64,000 bases of DNA from Chroogloeocystis siderophila 5.2 s.c.1 (GTDB lineage: Bacteria > Cyanobacteriota > Cyanobacteriia > Cyanobacteriales > Chroococcidiopsidaceae): positions 62,001 through 126,000 of the forward strand of contig NZ_MRCC01000005.1 in assembly GCF_001904655.1 (NCBI RefSeq). Reading direction: 5' to 3'. Each line of letters starts with the position of its first letter. The first letter of the stretch is position 1. Below are positions 18,646 through 27,235 of this stretch, piece by piece. The translations under genes and the position numbers were made by a program. The notes under the pieces are model-generated. The model had not been told where the DNA came from and ran no database searches. It saw only the letters and a list, made by a program, of their open reading frames with translations.

Positions 18646-20229
18646 ATGAAAGCGTTATTGCTTTATCCTCAGTTTCCCCAGTCGTTTTGGTCTTATGATC
18701 GCTTCATGGAAATCGCAGGACTCAAAGCGGTCATTCCACCACTCGGAATCATTACAGTCGCAGCACTGCTACCGCAAGACTGGGAAGTTAGATTTTGCGA
18801 TCGCAACGTCAATCATGAAACTGAAGCTGATTGGAAGTGGTGCGATCTGGTCATTATTTCGGCGATGTTAGTGCAGAAGCCGGATTTTCTTGCCCTCATT
18901 CAAAAAGCAGTGCGATTAGGCAAAAAAGTCGCTGTTGGTGGACCTTATCCGACATCTGTTCCGCAAGACGCGCTTGACGCTGGCGCGCATTATCTAATTC
19001 TAGACGAAGGGGAAATGACGGTTCCCCAATTTCTCGAAGCGCTGACGCAAGGCAAAGCACAGGGAATCTTTCGCTCGATTGAAAAACCAGACGTTACCCT
19101 TAGCCCAATGCCGCGCTTTGATTTGCTACAGCGGGATGCTTACTTCATGATGGCGATTCAATTTTCTCGCGGTTGTCCGTTCAACTGCGAGTTTTGCGAC
19201 ATTATCTCGCTTTATGGTCGCAAACCACGTACCAAGGAACCAAACCAGACCATAGCAGAATTACAAGCGCTTTATGATTTAGGCTGGCGCGGGTCACTCT
19301 TTATTGTTGACGACAACTTTATTGGCAATCAGCGTAATGTCAAACGCTTTTTACGCGAATTGATTCCTTGGGTAAAGCAGCACAACTATCCATTCACCTT
19401 TATGACCGAAGCGTCGGTGAATTTAGCAGAAGATGATGAATTACTCCATCTCATGAGTGAAGCAGGCTTCTATGCAGTTTTTCTTGGTATTGAAACACCC
19501 GATCAAGATAGTCTGCAAGTGACGCGTAAACTGCAAAATACTCGCAATCCACTAGTCGAAGCTTGTCGCAAAATTAATCAAGCAGGTATGCTGATTTATG
19601 CAGGGTTTATCCTTGGCTTTGATGGAGAACGTTCGGGTGCAGGTCAACGAATACAAGCATTTGTTGAACAAACAGGTATTCCTCAACCTATGTTAGGTAT
19701 TTTGCAAGCATTACCTAATACTGCGTTGTGGAACCGACTTCAGCAAGAGCAACGTTTAATTGCGGATAATGGTATGACTCCTGTAGGGGATCAGAATAAC
19801 TTGATGAATTTTGTCCCTACTCGCCCTATCGGTGAAATTGCGAAAGAGTATACCGAAGGCTTTTGGACATTGTATGACCCTGCGAATTATCTCAGACGCT
19901 GTTTGCAGCAATGTCTCAGTATCGGTTCAGTTACAGGGCGGAAGCAGACAATGCAATTTCCTTCTGGTAAGGGGTTGCGACTTGTTGCCCAGGTGTTGTG
20001 GCATCAGGGCATACGGCGTTCTGAAATTAGGATGCAGTTTTGGCAGCAACTCTGGATAATTCTACGCAGAAAACCGCAAGTTCTCAATATGTATTTAGGT
20101 TTATGTGCTGCTGGAGAGCATTTTTGGGAGTATCGCGTTTTAGCCAGAGAACGGATTACTCAACAATTAGGCTACGATCCATTACAATCTGCACTACCTG
20201 AGCAAAAACCAGTGTTAGTCAATACTTAA
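18646..20229 (+). CDS. B12-binding radical SAM protein
   Basis: This 527-residue enzyme has an N-terminal cobalamin-binding Rossmann domain (about 1-140, with VAVGGPYPTSVP and LILDEGEMT) and a radical SAM core with the 4Fe-4S cysteines Cys177, Cys181 and Cys184 in RGCPFNCEFCD. Downstream are EASVNLAEDDELL and GIETPDQDSLQVTRK, and then a roughly 150-residue C-terminal domain of the DUF4070 kind. Members of this class B group methylate unreactive carbons or rearrange lipids. The overall plan resembles hopanoid C-2 methylase HpnP, but the similarity is not enough to call it that. The start ATG at 18646 has no strong ribosome binding site; the substrate is unknown. Confidence 0.85.
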   Translation: MKALLLYPQFPQSFWSYDRFMEIAGLKAVIPPLGIITVAALLPQDWEVRFCDRNVNHETEADWKWCDLVIISAMLVQKPDFLALIQKAVRLGKKVAVGGPYPTSVPQDALDAGAHYLILDEGEMTVPQFLEALTQGKAQGIFRSIEKPDVTLSPMPRFDLLQRDAYFMMAIQFSRGCPFNCEFCDIISLYGRKPRTKEPNQTIAELQALYDLGWRGSLFIVDDNFIGNQRNVKRFLRELIPWVKQHNYPFTFMTEASVNLAEDDELLHLMSEAGFYAVFLGIETPDQDSLQVTRKLQNTRNPLVEACRKINQAGMLIYAGFILGFDGERSGAGQRIQAFVEQTGIPQPMLGILQALPNTALWNRLQQEQRLIADNGMTPVGDQNNLMNFVPTRPIGEIAKEYTEGFWTLYDPANYLRRCLQQCLSIGSVTGRKQTMQFPSGKGLRLVAQVLWHQGIRRSEIRMQFWQQLWIILRRKPQVLNMYLGLCAAGEHFWEYRVLARERITQQLGYDPLQSALPEQKPVLVNT

Positions 20230-20250
20230 GCTTCCGTAGATTCATATAAG

Positions 20251-20285
20251 TGTGGGATAGCAAATACTAGATCTACTATCCCACA
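20251..20285. terminator. Stem-loop between convergent genes
   Basis: TGTGGGATAG (20251-20260) and CTATCCCACA (20276-20285) form a perfect 10-bp stem with a 15-base loop, 21 bases after the radical SAM stop and 40 bases from the fasciclin stop. There is no T-run on either side, so it may end transcripts weakly or stabilise 3' ends. Confidence 0.45.
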
Positions 20286-20325
20286 AATTAATATTGCCTA
20301 TCGCAGCGTTTACTTATCCAGGTGC

Positions 20326-20727
20326 TTATGCAGGAAGTAACACTGTGTCAATGACATGGATAACACCATTATCAGCAGCTACATCTGGTGTTACAACTGT
20401 GGCATCATTTACCTTAACGCCATTAGAAGCATCAATTTTTACATCTGAGCCTTCAACTGTGGTAGCTGACTTCAGCTTGACAACATCAGCAGCCATTACC
20501 TTGCCTGAAACGACATGATAAGTTAGGATTTTCTTAAGCTTTGGAATATCCTTCAGTAGTGCATCTACCGTACCTTCAGGAAGCTTAGCAAAAGCTTCAT
20601 CTGTGGGTGCAAAGACAGTGAATGGACCCTTACCTTTTAAAGTATCGACTAAATTAGCAGCTTTGATTGCAGCAACTAGGGTATCAAACGAACCAGCCTT
20701 AACGGCAGTATCAACAATGTCAGCCAA
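20326..20727 (-). CDS. Fasciclin (FAS1) domain protein
   Basis: The 133-residue product is a single FAS1 domain: H1 motif [17 protein letters not shown] (about 38-54), central [14 protein letters not shown] and the C-terminal H2 region [13 protein letters not shown]. There is no signal peptide, so unlike most fasciclins it may be cytoplasmic or exported by another route; such single-domain forms are common in cyanobacteria. FAS1 domains mediate adhesion or protein contacts. The start must be TTG at 20727, since an in-frame TAG lies four codons upstream; CTAGGT just before it could act as the ribosome binding site. It is convergent with the radical SAM gene. Confidence 0.88.
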   Translation of the reverse strand: MADIVDTAVKAGSFDTLVAAIKAANLVDTLKGKGPFTVFAPTDEAFAKLPEGTVDALLKDIPKLKKILTYHVVSGKVMAADVVKLKSATTVEGSDVKIDASNGVKVNDATVVTPDVAADNGVIHVIDTVLLPA

Positions 20728-20808
20728 GTGTGTTACCTAGTTTTGTGTAATCTATTAACAATTATAAACTACTTTCTTAGAAATCGCATTGATCTCAATG
20801 TTTTATAG

Positions 20809-22062
20809 TTATTCCTGCAATATAGTTTTAGAAACAATCCGCGTTTTCTTGCGATCGCTTTGTGAAAGTTCTTCTCCGGCTTGTAATCGCGTTGCAGAGG
20901 TTTGTAACACAGTCGCCGCGCCTTTGTCGCCCATTTGTAATGCGGTTTTGGCTGCGGTTTGTAGCATTGTGGCTGCGCCTGCGCGATCGCCTTGTTGAAG
21001 TTTTGTCTCAGCGAGTTGCGTTTGGCGATATTTTGCTAATGCCAAGATGTGAGTTTGGACTTGTGAATTAATTGCGGGTTGATAAGCGCGAGTGACGTTA
21101 GCGATAACAGGGATTGTTTCTGAAAGTAATCCTGTGCGATTCATGCCAGGATCGTCGTAGCGGACTTGTAACTGGGCGATCGCGCTTCTACCTTCGGGTA
21201 ATTGTCCGATATACAAGTTTGCCAAGACAACCCGCTGTACTTTCATCAAATCTCCTAAACGCACCGCAAAACGTCCATCAGCTTCTTGTTGAACTGGTAA
21301 CTCAATTGTATCTGGTGCAACTTGGGCAATCGGTTTGAGTTCAGCAAGGCGCACTTTTGGTATCAGTGAAAATAGCAAATAAGCATTAGTCAATCCCACT
21401 GTCGAGATGCGGTTAAATAAACGGCTAAACTCATCAATAGCTTGTTCAGGTTGCTCAATATAAGATAAAGTGCCACCTCCCGCATCTGCAATTTGCTCTA
21501 GAATATCTTGATTCCAGTGATCGCCAAAACCCAAAGCATTTAGTGTTAAATTGTAACTTGCCGCAAGTTCGGCAAATTTAAGACAGCGTTGGTTGTCGCC
21601 GTGTTCGTTTTCACCATCAGTTAATAAAAACGCTTGGGAAACAGTCTCTTTTTTACCCTTAGCAAGTTCTTCAATTCCTAATCGCATTCCATCATCAATT
21701 GCAGTTCCTCCTGCTGCTGAGAGACGATTGATTTGGCGCTTGATACTTTCAGGATCGTCAACAATTTGACTGGGAATCAAAACTTTGGCACGGTGATCGA
21801 ACACGACAACGCTTAAGCGATCTACTCCAGGGGTAAGGCGATCAACAAGTCCATTTGCTGCTTGTTTTACAGTTTCGAGGGGATGTCCTTTCATCGAACC
21901 GCTGTGGTCGAGAATCAGACAAAGATTGAGTGGTATACTGCGATCAAACTCAAAGTCAGTTTGCGTATCCGCAGCGATCGCGATCGCTAACTGCCGTTGA
22001 CTGTTGGCTTGCGTTGCATCTAAATTAGCATCATTGAGCGCCGGTTGGATAAAGACTTTCAT
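20809..22062 (-). CDS. VWA domain-containing protein
   Basis: The 417-residue protein has a von Willebrand factor A domain at about 45-215 with a complete MIDAS metal site: DHSGSMKG (Asp52, Ser54, Ser56), the threonine in GGTAIDDGM and LTDGENEHGD. A beta-rich middle (about 215-330) and a helical C-terminus with QLAETKLQQGDRAGAATML and TAAKTALQMGDKGAAT follow, which look like TPR-type helices. No signal peptide is present, so a cytoplasmic scaffold or stress-related role is more likely than a surface one. Similar VWA proteins in cyanobacteria are uncharacterised. The start ATG at 22062 is unremarkable. Confidence 0.85.
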   Translation of the reverse strand: MKVFIQPALNDANLDATQANSQRQLAIAIAADTQTDFEFDRSIPLNLCLILDHSGSMKGHPLETVKQAANGLVDRLTPGVDRLSVVVFDHRAKVLIPSQIVDDPESIKRQINRLSAAGGTAIDDGMRLGIEELAKGKKETVSQAFLLTDGENEHGDNQRCLKFAELAASYNLTLNALGFGDHWNQDILEQIADAGGGTLSYIEQPEQAIDEFSRLFNRISTVGLTNAYLLFSLIPKVRLAELKPIAQVAPDTIELPVQQEADGRFAVRLGDLMKVQRVVLANLYIGQLPEGRSAIAQLQVRYDDPGMNRTGLLSETIPVIANVTRAYQPAINSQVQTHILALAKYRQTQLAETKLQQGDRAGAATMLQTAAKTALQMGDKGAATVLQTSATRLQAGEELSQSDRKKTRIVSKTILQE

Positions 22063-22358
22063 AACTTTAGATTCCTATTTGCTGTGCAAGGTAATAGGGA
22101 TTTGGTAATGGGTAATCGGTAACAAAGATTTTCTCAACAATTCCCAATTAGCAATAACCAGTTACCATCTTTAAAACGACGTTTATTTTACGAATTACTG
22201 ATATAAACAGTTATAACTAATACTCAGAATATCCTACGCTTGGAATTGTCCACAGGCTTAATGTGTACTGATAGCGAGTAAACCGTACTCCTGCTTCGTT
22301 TCAGCACACGTTAGGATGTACTAAAGATAAAAGCTATATTTTAGGCAATTAATTGTCT

Positions 22359-23018
22359 ATGGAATCACCCATCAAGGCTGTTCAAGCGCCCTATTATGGC
22401 GATAACTTCTACCGTACACCGCCCCCCGACTTACCTTCGCTGCTACTTAAGGAACGAATCGTTTACTTAGGGATGCCTTTAGTTCCTGCGGTAACGGAAT
22501 TACTCATTGCTGAACTACTATACCTACAGTCAGAAGATCCCGACAAGCCGATTCGAGTTTACATCAACTCGACAGGTACTTCAGGTTACAGTGGCGAACT
22601 TGTTGGCTTTGAAACCGAAGCTTTTGCGATCTATGACACGATGAAGTACATCAAGCCCCCAATCCATACTATTTGTATTGGAATGGCGATGGGGATGTCT
22701 GCGATGTTACTCAGTGCGGGAACAAAAGGCTGTCGCGCTAGCTTACCTCATGCGACGATCGTACTGCATCAACCCAAGAGCTATGCTCAAGGTCAAGCAA
22801 GTGATATTCAAATTCGCGCCAAAGAAGTGCTAGCGAATAAAGCTGCAATGCTCGACATCTTAGCAAGCACGACTGGTCAAGCCCGCGAAAAAATCGAAAA
22901 AGATATGGATCGGATATTCTATATATCTCCTGAACACGCCGTAGAGTACGGTTTAATTGATCGCGTGTTGACAAAAGAAGACCTCGCGAGTCCGCAACTA
23001 CCCGCAGGAGTTATTTAG
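22359..23018 (+). CDS. clpR: ClpR, catalytically inactive ClpP-like subunit
   Basis: The 219-residue protein has the ClpP fold, but the nucleophile is lost. Where ClpP has GLAASMG it reads GMAMGMS, placing Gly112 at the serine position. The histidine (His137 in IVLHQP) and the aspartate (DMDRIF) remain. A longer loop (STGTSGYSGELVG) replaces the usual SPGG strand. In cyanobacteria ClpR pairs with ClpP3 in a mixed tetradecamer fed by ClpC, which fits the downstream clpP3 gene. The start is taken as the ATG at 22359; a TTG two codons upstream is weaker. It is the first gene of a likely clpR-clpP3-dnaJ-like operon. Confidence 0.92.
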   Translation: MESPIKAVQAPYYGDNFYRTPPPDLPSLLLKERIVYLGMPLVPAVTELLIAELLYLQSEDPDKPIRVYINSTGTSGYSGELVGFETEAFAIYDTMKYIKPPIHTICIGMAMGMSAMLLSAGTKGCRASLPHATIVLHQPKSYAQGQASDIQIRAKEVLANKAAMLDILASTTGQAREKIEKDMDRIFYISPEHAVEYGLIDRVLTKEDLASPQLPAGVI

Positions 23019-23020
23019 TA

Positions 23021-23100
23021 ATTCGTAGCTAGTGGCTAGTTTTGAATTTTGAGTCCTCAAAACTCTCTCAAACTCAAAACTTAAAACTCAAAACTCTCTA
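23021..23100. repeat. Short repeats between clpR and clpP3
   Basis: The gap starts with GTAATTCGTAGCTAGTGGCTAG and continues with reiterated ACTCAAA/AAAACTC heptamers (23056-23098). Such low-complexity spacers recur between genes in this window and do not look coding. Confidence 0.55.
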
Positions 23101-23120
23101 TACTAAACTTGGAGTGTACT

Positions 23121-23714
23121 ATGCCAATTGGCGTTCCTAAAGTCCCCTATCGAATGCCAGGGGAAGCTTATACACAGTGGATTGATATCTACAATCGCCT
23201 CTACCGTGAACGTATTATTTTCTTAGGTAGAGATGTCGATGACGAAATTGCTAACCAAATCATCGCGGTCATGTTGTATCTGGATTCCGAAGATCCAGGT
23301 AAGGATATTTACCTTTACATCAACTCGCCTGGTGGGATGGTAACATCGGGTATGGCAATTTACGACACAATGCAACACATCAAATCAGATGTCGTGACAA
23401 TTTGCGTCGGTTTAGCCGCCTCGATGGGATCTTTCTTGCTAGCAGCGGGAACCAAAGGTAAGCGACTCGCATTACCCCATTCGCGCATCATGATTCACCA
23501 ACCTTCGGGTGGAACTCGTGGACAAGCAACCGATATCGAAATCGAAGCCCGCGAAATTCTCCGCATTCGTCACCAGTTGAACCAAATTTATGCAGAGAAT
23601 ACTGGTCAGCCCTTGGAAAAAATCGAAAAAGACATGGATCGTGACTTTTTCATGTCGGCTGAAGAAGCGAAGCAATACGGTTTGATTGATAAAGTGATTG
23701 AAGAAAGACCGTAG
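23121..23714 (+). CDS. clpP3: ATP-dependent Clp protease proteolytic subunit (ClpP3)
   Basis: This is the active serine peptidase partner of ClpR. The 197-residue protein has Ser101 in GLAASMGSF, His126 in IMIHQP and Asp173 in DMDRDF, a complete triad, and the substrate strand [11 protein letters not shown]. No long propeptide is present, consistent with the cyanobacterial ClpP3 group. The ATG at 23121 follows TTGGAG with six bases between; an upstream in-frame TTG at 23109 overlaps that site and is rejected. The position after clpR is the operon order known from Synechococcus, where the ClpP3/R complex is essential. Degradation is coupled to the ClpC unfoldase, which is not in this window. 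Confidence 0.94.
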   Translation: MPIGVPKVPYRMPGEAYTQWIDIYNRLYRERIIFLGRDVDDEIANQIIAVMLYLDSEDPGKDIYLYINSPGGMVTSGMAIYDTMQHIKSDVVTICVGLAASMGSFLLAAGTKGKRLALPHSRIMIHQPSGGTRGQATDIEIEAREILRIRHQLNQIYAENTGQPLEKIEKDMDRDFFMSAEEAKQYGLIDKVIEERP

Positions 23715-23717
23715 AAG

Positions 23718-23753
23718 TTAGCCATTAGTGAGTAGCTTCTTACTAATGGCTAA
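23718..23753. repeat. 12-bp inverted repeat after clpP3
   Basis: TTAGCCATTAGT (23718-23729) and ACTAATGGCTAA (23742-23753) form a perfect 12-bp stem with a 12-base loop, four bases after the clpP3 stop and just before the J-domain gene. No T-run follows. It could attenuate or process the operon mRNA, or be a mobile palindromic repeat. Confidence 0.6.
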
Positions 23754-23765
23754 TCGTTAATCGTG

Positions 23766-24368
23766 ATGAAAATGACAGGTTATTACCAAGTATTAGGATT
23801 AACGGCGGAAGCAACGCTTGAGGAAATCAAAGCAGCTTACCGTAAATTAGTGCAGCAGTATCACCCTGATATTAATCCTGGAGATCAGCAAGCTAGGGAG
23901 AGATTTATTGCGATTACAGAGGCTTATAAGAAATTACTTGATTCCGTACAATCAAAGCAGGCGCTACAACAAAATAAAACTGAAAAGCAACCGTCAGTAC
24001 AACGAAAGCCACCCGCAACAAAAGTTACTCGCAAAGATACCTCTCCCTATATACCCCCGCTATCTGCGTTTGAATTTCAGGTGAAGTGGAATTCCTACCG
24101 AGAATTGCAGAAATTGTGGAAAAATAATAGATTTACACAAGCGATCGCACTCGCCGAAACCCTCGCCCAAAAACTACCGCAAGATCCGGAAGTCAGATCG
24201 TGGCTAGCAAGCAGTTATCAACGCAGGGGACGACAACTCATCGGCGATCGCCAACTCGAAACCGCGCGAATTTATCTGAAAAAAGCCTTGAAGACTGATC
24301 CGCATAACCGTTCATTATGGTCGGAAGTTGAACGCGATTTTCGCCGTATGGAAAAAATTTTTAGATAA
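23766..24368 (+). CDS. J-domain protein with C-terminal helical repeats
   Basis: The 200-residue product has an N-terminal DnaJ domain (about 5-65) with the HPD motif at 33-35 ([10 protein letters not shown]) that stimulates Hsp70 ATPase. After a Lys/Gln-rich linker, a helical C-terminal half (about 110-200) carries [19 protein letters not shown] and [17 protein letters not shown], which look like two TPR units. It is neither a full DnaJ (no zinc-finger or CTD) nor a DjlA. The position behind clpR-clpP3 suggests a co-chaperone that feeds substrates to Clp or Hsp70. ATG at 23766 is preferred; GTG at 23763 is in frame. Confidence 0.85.
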   Translation: MKMTGYYQVLGLTAEATLEEIKAAYRKLVQQYHPDINPGDQQARERFIAITEAYKKLLDSVQSKQALQQNKTEKQPSVQRKPPATKVTRKDTSPYIPPLSAFEFQVKWNSYRELQKLWKNNRFTQAIALAETLAQKLPQDPEVRSWLASSYQRRGRQLIGDRQLETARIYLKKALKTDPHNRSLWSEVERDFRRMEKIFR

Positions 24369-24373
24369 ATATA

Positions 24374-24392
24374 CCCTCGACAAAAACGAGGG
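24374..24392. terminator. Possible terminator hairpin
   Basis: CCCTCG (24374-24379), a seven-base loop and CGAGGG (24387-24392) lie between convergent stops at 24368 and 24403. The stem is short and no clear T-run follows on either strand. Confidence 0.4.
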
Positions 24393-24402
24393 CTGTTGAA
24401 GT

Positions 24403-26613
24403 TTATTCTAGTGACTTAATAATTTCAATTGCCTGCTGATACAAGTCCACTTTTCCTTGTTGAATTAGCAAGTCTTTGGCTGTGCGTAAATCGCTTAAAG
24501 CACCTTGGTTATCATCTGATCTATACAGTAAGATACCTCGATAATAGTGAGCTTCAGCATGATTGGGATTGAGTTGTATTGCCTTAGTGTAATCGGCGAT
24601 CGCTTTTTGCTGATCTCCCAATTCGTCATAAAGAACTCCTCGGTTATAGTAAGCGATCGCGTAGTTTGGTGCTAATCGAATTGCAGTATCATAATCCGCA
24701 AGTGCTGCTTGTAAATCTCCAGCTTGACGACGCGCGATACCTTGGTTGTTGTAAGCAATGGCTTGATCGATATCCATTTCATCTGCTTTGTTCGCAGATA
24801 TACTACGGCGTAACCCTTGACTTAACGCAGTCTCATAATCTGCAAGTGCGTTTGGTGTTCCAGATTGACGACGCGCGACACCTCGATTATTGTAAGCAAC
24901 AGGTGAAGGAGGATTCGAGCGAATCGGAAAATCTTCTAAACTCACTGGTTTGCTTGCCATATCGTTGCGAGGAACTCCTCGGTTAGTGTAGATTCTTGCC
25001 AATTGCGGATTGAGTTGCAAAGCTTGTTGATAATCTGCTGCTGCGCCTTGGGTATCGCCCACATCTTCACGCGCCATACCCCGCTTGTAGTATGCTTCGG
25101 CGTAATTAGGCTTCAAGCTAATAAAGTGATTGTAGTCTTCAATAGCACCTTGCTTATCTCCTAAATAGAAACGCGCATCACCACGTTTGTAGTATGCTTC
25201 TGCGTGGTTGGAATGCGATCGCAAGAATATCGTGTAATCGGTAACAGCTGCGCGATATTTTCCTAGTTCTAAACGCGCATCACCACGCTTGTAGTATGCT
25301 CTAGCATGACGCGGATTAAAGTGAAGAAATTTGCTGTAATCTGATTCTGCTTGTTCGTATTTCTTTAAAGCCTGATAAGCATCGCCACGAGCATAGTAAA
25401 CTTCGATCAAATCTGGATTCAGCTTTTCAACGGCATCATAATCAGCAACCGCTCCTTGATAATCAGTGAGATGGTAGCGTAAATTCCCTCGATAATAGTA
25501 CACTTGTGCGTCACCAGGATTTAACCGTAAGGCTTCGTTGTAATCTTGAGCAGCGAGTTGGTGTCGATTTAATTTTGCTTGAGCAACACCTCGATGAGTA
25601 TAGGCTAGGGCGTAGTTAGGATCGATATAGTTAGGATCGATGCGGATTGCTTGAGTGTAGTCAGCGATCGCCTGGGTGTAGTGTTCAACTGCTTGCGAGT
25701 AGTTTTTATTTGTAAGCTTCGTTTCAGCAATTTCAGCGCGAATTGTAGCGCGGTCGAGAAATGCTTTAGCACCGTAGCGATGACGAACAAATAAATCAGG
25801 ATCGCGCTTTAACACTTGTTCATAATCTGCAAGTTTTCGTTGCTGATAACCCAAAGCTGAGTAAGCAGTTCCTCGGTTGTAATAAACTTCTGCATAATTA
25901 GGATTCAAACGCAGTGCTTGATCGTAGTCTGCGAGTGCTTGCTGATAGTTTTTTAATTGATGGAATAGTGACGCTCGATAAAAGTAAACTGAGGCATTGT
26001 TAGGGTAATAGCGCAAATACTCTCCATAATCAGCGATCGCACCTTGTTTGTCGCGTAGGCGATCGCGCACAATTGCTCGATTATAATAAACTGCGGCGTA
26101 GTCAGGCGAAAGACGAATTGCCGAATTGTAATCTGCGAGTGCGGCGTTATGGTTTCCTAACTTATGATAAATACTGCCACGATGATAATAGGATACAGCG
26201 TAACGAGGAGCAAGCTGAATAACTTGAGTGTAATCGGCGATCGCCCCTTGTGCATCTCGCTGCTGCCAACGCACAACACCTCGGTTATGGTAAGCTGCGG
26301 TACACGAAGGATTAAGGCGAATTGCTTGGCTGTAATCTTCTATTGCACCTTTATGATCTCTCATTGCGAAGCGTAGTTCACCACGCCTTACCCATGCTGG
26401 TGCATACTCAGGATTAAGTTTGATAAATGCATTCGTATCCTTTAACGCGGTATAAAGATTTTGGCGATCGTGCTTAATTGTGGAAATATGACAAGATTGA
26501 CTTAATAATTTACTCAGGCTTGAATCAGGTAACGCTAAAGTACTGCCTGAGTGCCCTGTTACGATAGTTACTGCACCAATTATTCCTAGTGGTATTCGCC
26601 AGTGAGTTAGCAT
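24403..26613 (-). CDS. Long exported TPR-repeat protein
   Basis: The 736-residue product has a signal peptide (IPLGIIGAVTIVTG, cleavage near residue 28) and then about 17-18 tetratricopeptide repeats of 34 residues filling residues about 60-730. Each has the core AYYNRG or AYYKRGDAR, a GD or GN turn, GAIADY-type second helix and a LNPNY-type end. Two irregular stretches break the array (about 290-330 and 545-580, the latter Pro/Ser-rich with SNPPSPVAY). TPR superhelices bind partner proteins; this one would be in the periplasm or thylakoid lumen. It is convergent with the J-domain gene. The partner is unknown. Confidence 0.85.
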   Translation of the reverse strand: MLTHWRIPLGIIGAVTIVTGHSGSTLALPDSSLSKLLSQSCHISTIKHDRQNLYTALKDTNAFIKLNPEYAPAWVRRGELRFAMRDHKGAIEDYSQAIRLNPSCTAAYHNRGVVRWQQRDAQGAIADYTQVIQLAPRYAVSYYHRGSIYHKLGNHNAALADYNSAIRLSPDYAAVYYNRAIVRDRLRDKQGAIADYGEYLRYYPNNASVYFYRASLFHQLKNYQQALADYDQALRLNPNYAEVYYNRGTAYSALGYQQRKLADYEQVLKRDPDLFVRHRYGAKAFLDRATIRAEIAETKLTNKNYSQAVEHYTQAIADYTQAIRIDPNYIDPNYALAYTHRGVAQAKLNRHQLAAQDYNEALRLNPGDAQVYYYRGNLRYHLTDYQGAVADYDAVEKLNPDLIEVYYARGDAYQALKKYEQAESDYSKFLHFNPRHARAYYKRGDARLELGKYRAAVTDYTIFLRSHSNHAEAYYKRGDARFYLGDKQGAIEDYNHFISLKPNYAEAYYKRGMAREDVGDTQGAAADYQQALQLNPQLARIYTNRGVPRNDMASKPVSLEDFPIRSNPPSPVAYNNRGVARRQSGTPNALADYETALSQGLRRSISANKADEMDIDQAIAYNNQGIARRQAGDLQAALADYDTAIRLAPNYAIAYYNRGVLYDELGDQQKAIADYTKAIQLNPNHAEAHYYRGILLYRSDDNQGALSDLRTAKDLLIQQGKVDLYQQAIEIIKSLE

Positions 26614-26777
26614 AAACTTTTTATGAATTCAAGGTTTCTATTGTTATTCCCTAAAAACCTAGTTTGCTAACATTTCTTAATTATTCGACTGGTATGATAA
26701 ATGTTTTTAGCGGCTGTCGTTAATCACAGTAATATCAACGGTAGCATTCTAAACTAAAGTTATTATTAATACTGATT

Positions 26778-27038
26778 ATGTCTAACAATAAAATTCAGGT
26801 AACAGTTAAATTATTTGCTGCATATCAAGAAGCTTATGGCACGTCAGAGTTGATACTAGAATTTCCGCAAGGTACACCCGTAATTGAAGTACGCGATCGC
26901 CTCATTCAAGAACACCCTGAACTTAGCCAGTGGCGTGATATCACTCGGTTTGGAGTAAACCTTCAATTTGTCGAACCAGAAACTCTTCTCAATGATGGTG
27001 ATGAGGTAGTGTTGATTCCGCCAGTCAGTGGGGGTTAA
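26778..27038 (+). CDS. MoaD/ThiS family sulfur carrier protein
   Basis: The 86-residue protein has the beta-grasp fold pattern of the sulfur carriers (IQVTVKLFAAYQEAYG, VIEVRDRLIQEHPEL, DGDEVVLIPPVSGG) and ends in the obligatory Gly-Gly that is adenylated and thiocarboxylated. MoaD serves molybdopterin synthase. Related carriers serve tungsten cofactor, thiamine, or cysteine synthesis from O-phosphohomoserine-type precursors. With no MoaE, MoeB or ThiG nearby, the pathway cannot be fixed; the PPVSGG tail slightly favours the MoaD group. A polyamine-type transporter follows on the same strand after 197 bases but is probably separate. Confidence 0.85.
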   Translation: MSNNKIQVTVKLFAAYQEAYGTSELILEFPQGTPVIEVRDRLIQEHPELSQWRDITRFGVNLQFVEPETLLNDGDEVVLIPPVSGG

Positions 27039-27182
27039 TTTATCAAGTAAGCAAGAATCATTAAACATTTGAATACTTTTATTGCAGAATGTAGCAAAAT
27101 TTATAGAAAGCGTTATCTTTTACGAGCTAGGTTTTAATCTGCTATTAGGAAAAAGCTTGTTGAGGATAGACTTCAATAATTT

Positions 27183-27196
27183 GTAGTTGATTATAC
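27183..27196 (+). promoter_or_regulatory. NtcA-like box upstream of the polyamine-type transporter
   Basis: GTAGTTGATTATAC is a perfect GTA-N8-TAC box differing at a single base from the glnA box. Forty bases separate it from the start codon. The -10 is imperfect: TACTAG 21 bases on, and TAGGAA 24 bases on. A transcription start would lie only a few bases before the ATG, so activation is uncertain. Confidence 0.45.
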
Positions 27197-27235
27197 ATTT
27201 GATTCGCTAATAACTCTTACTAGGAATAACGAACG

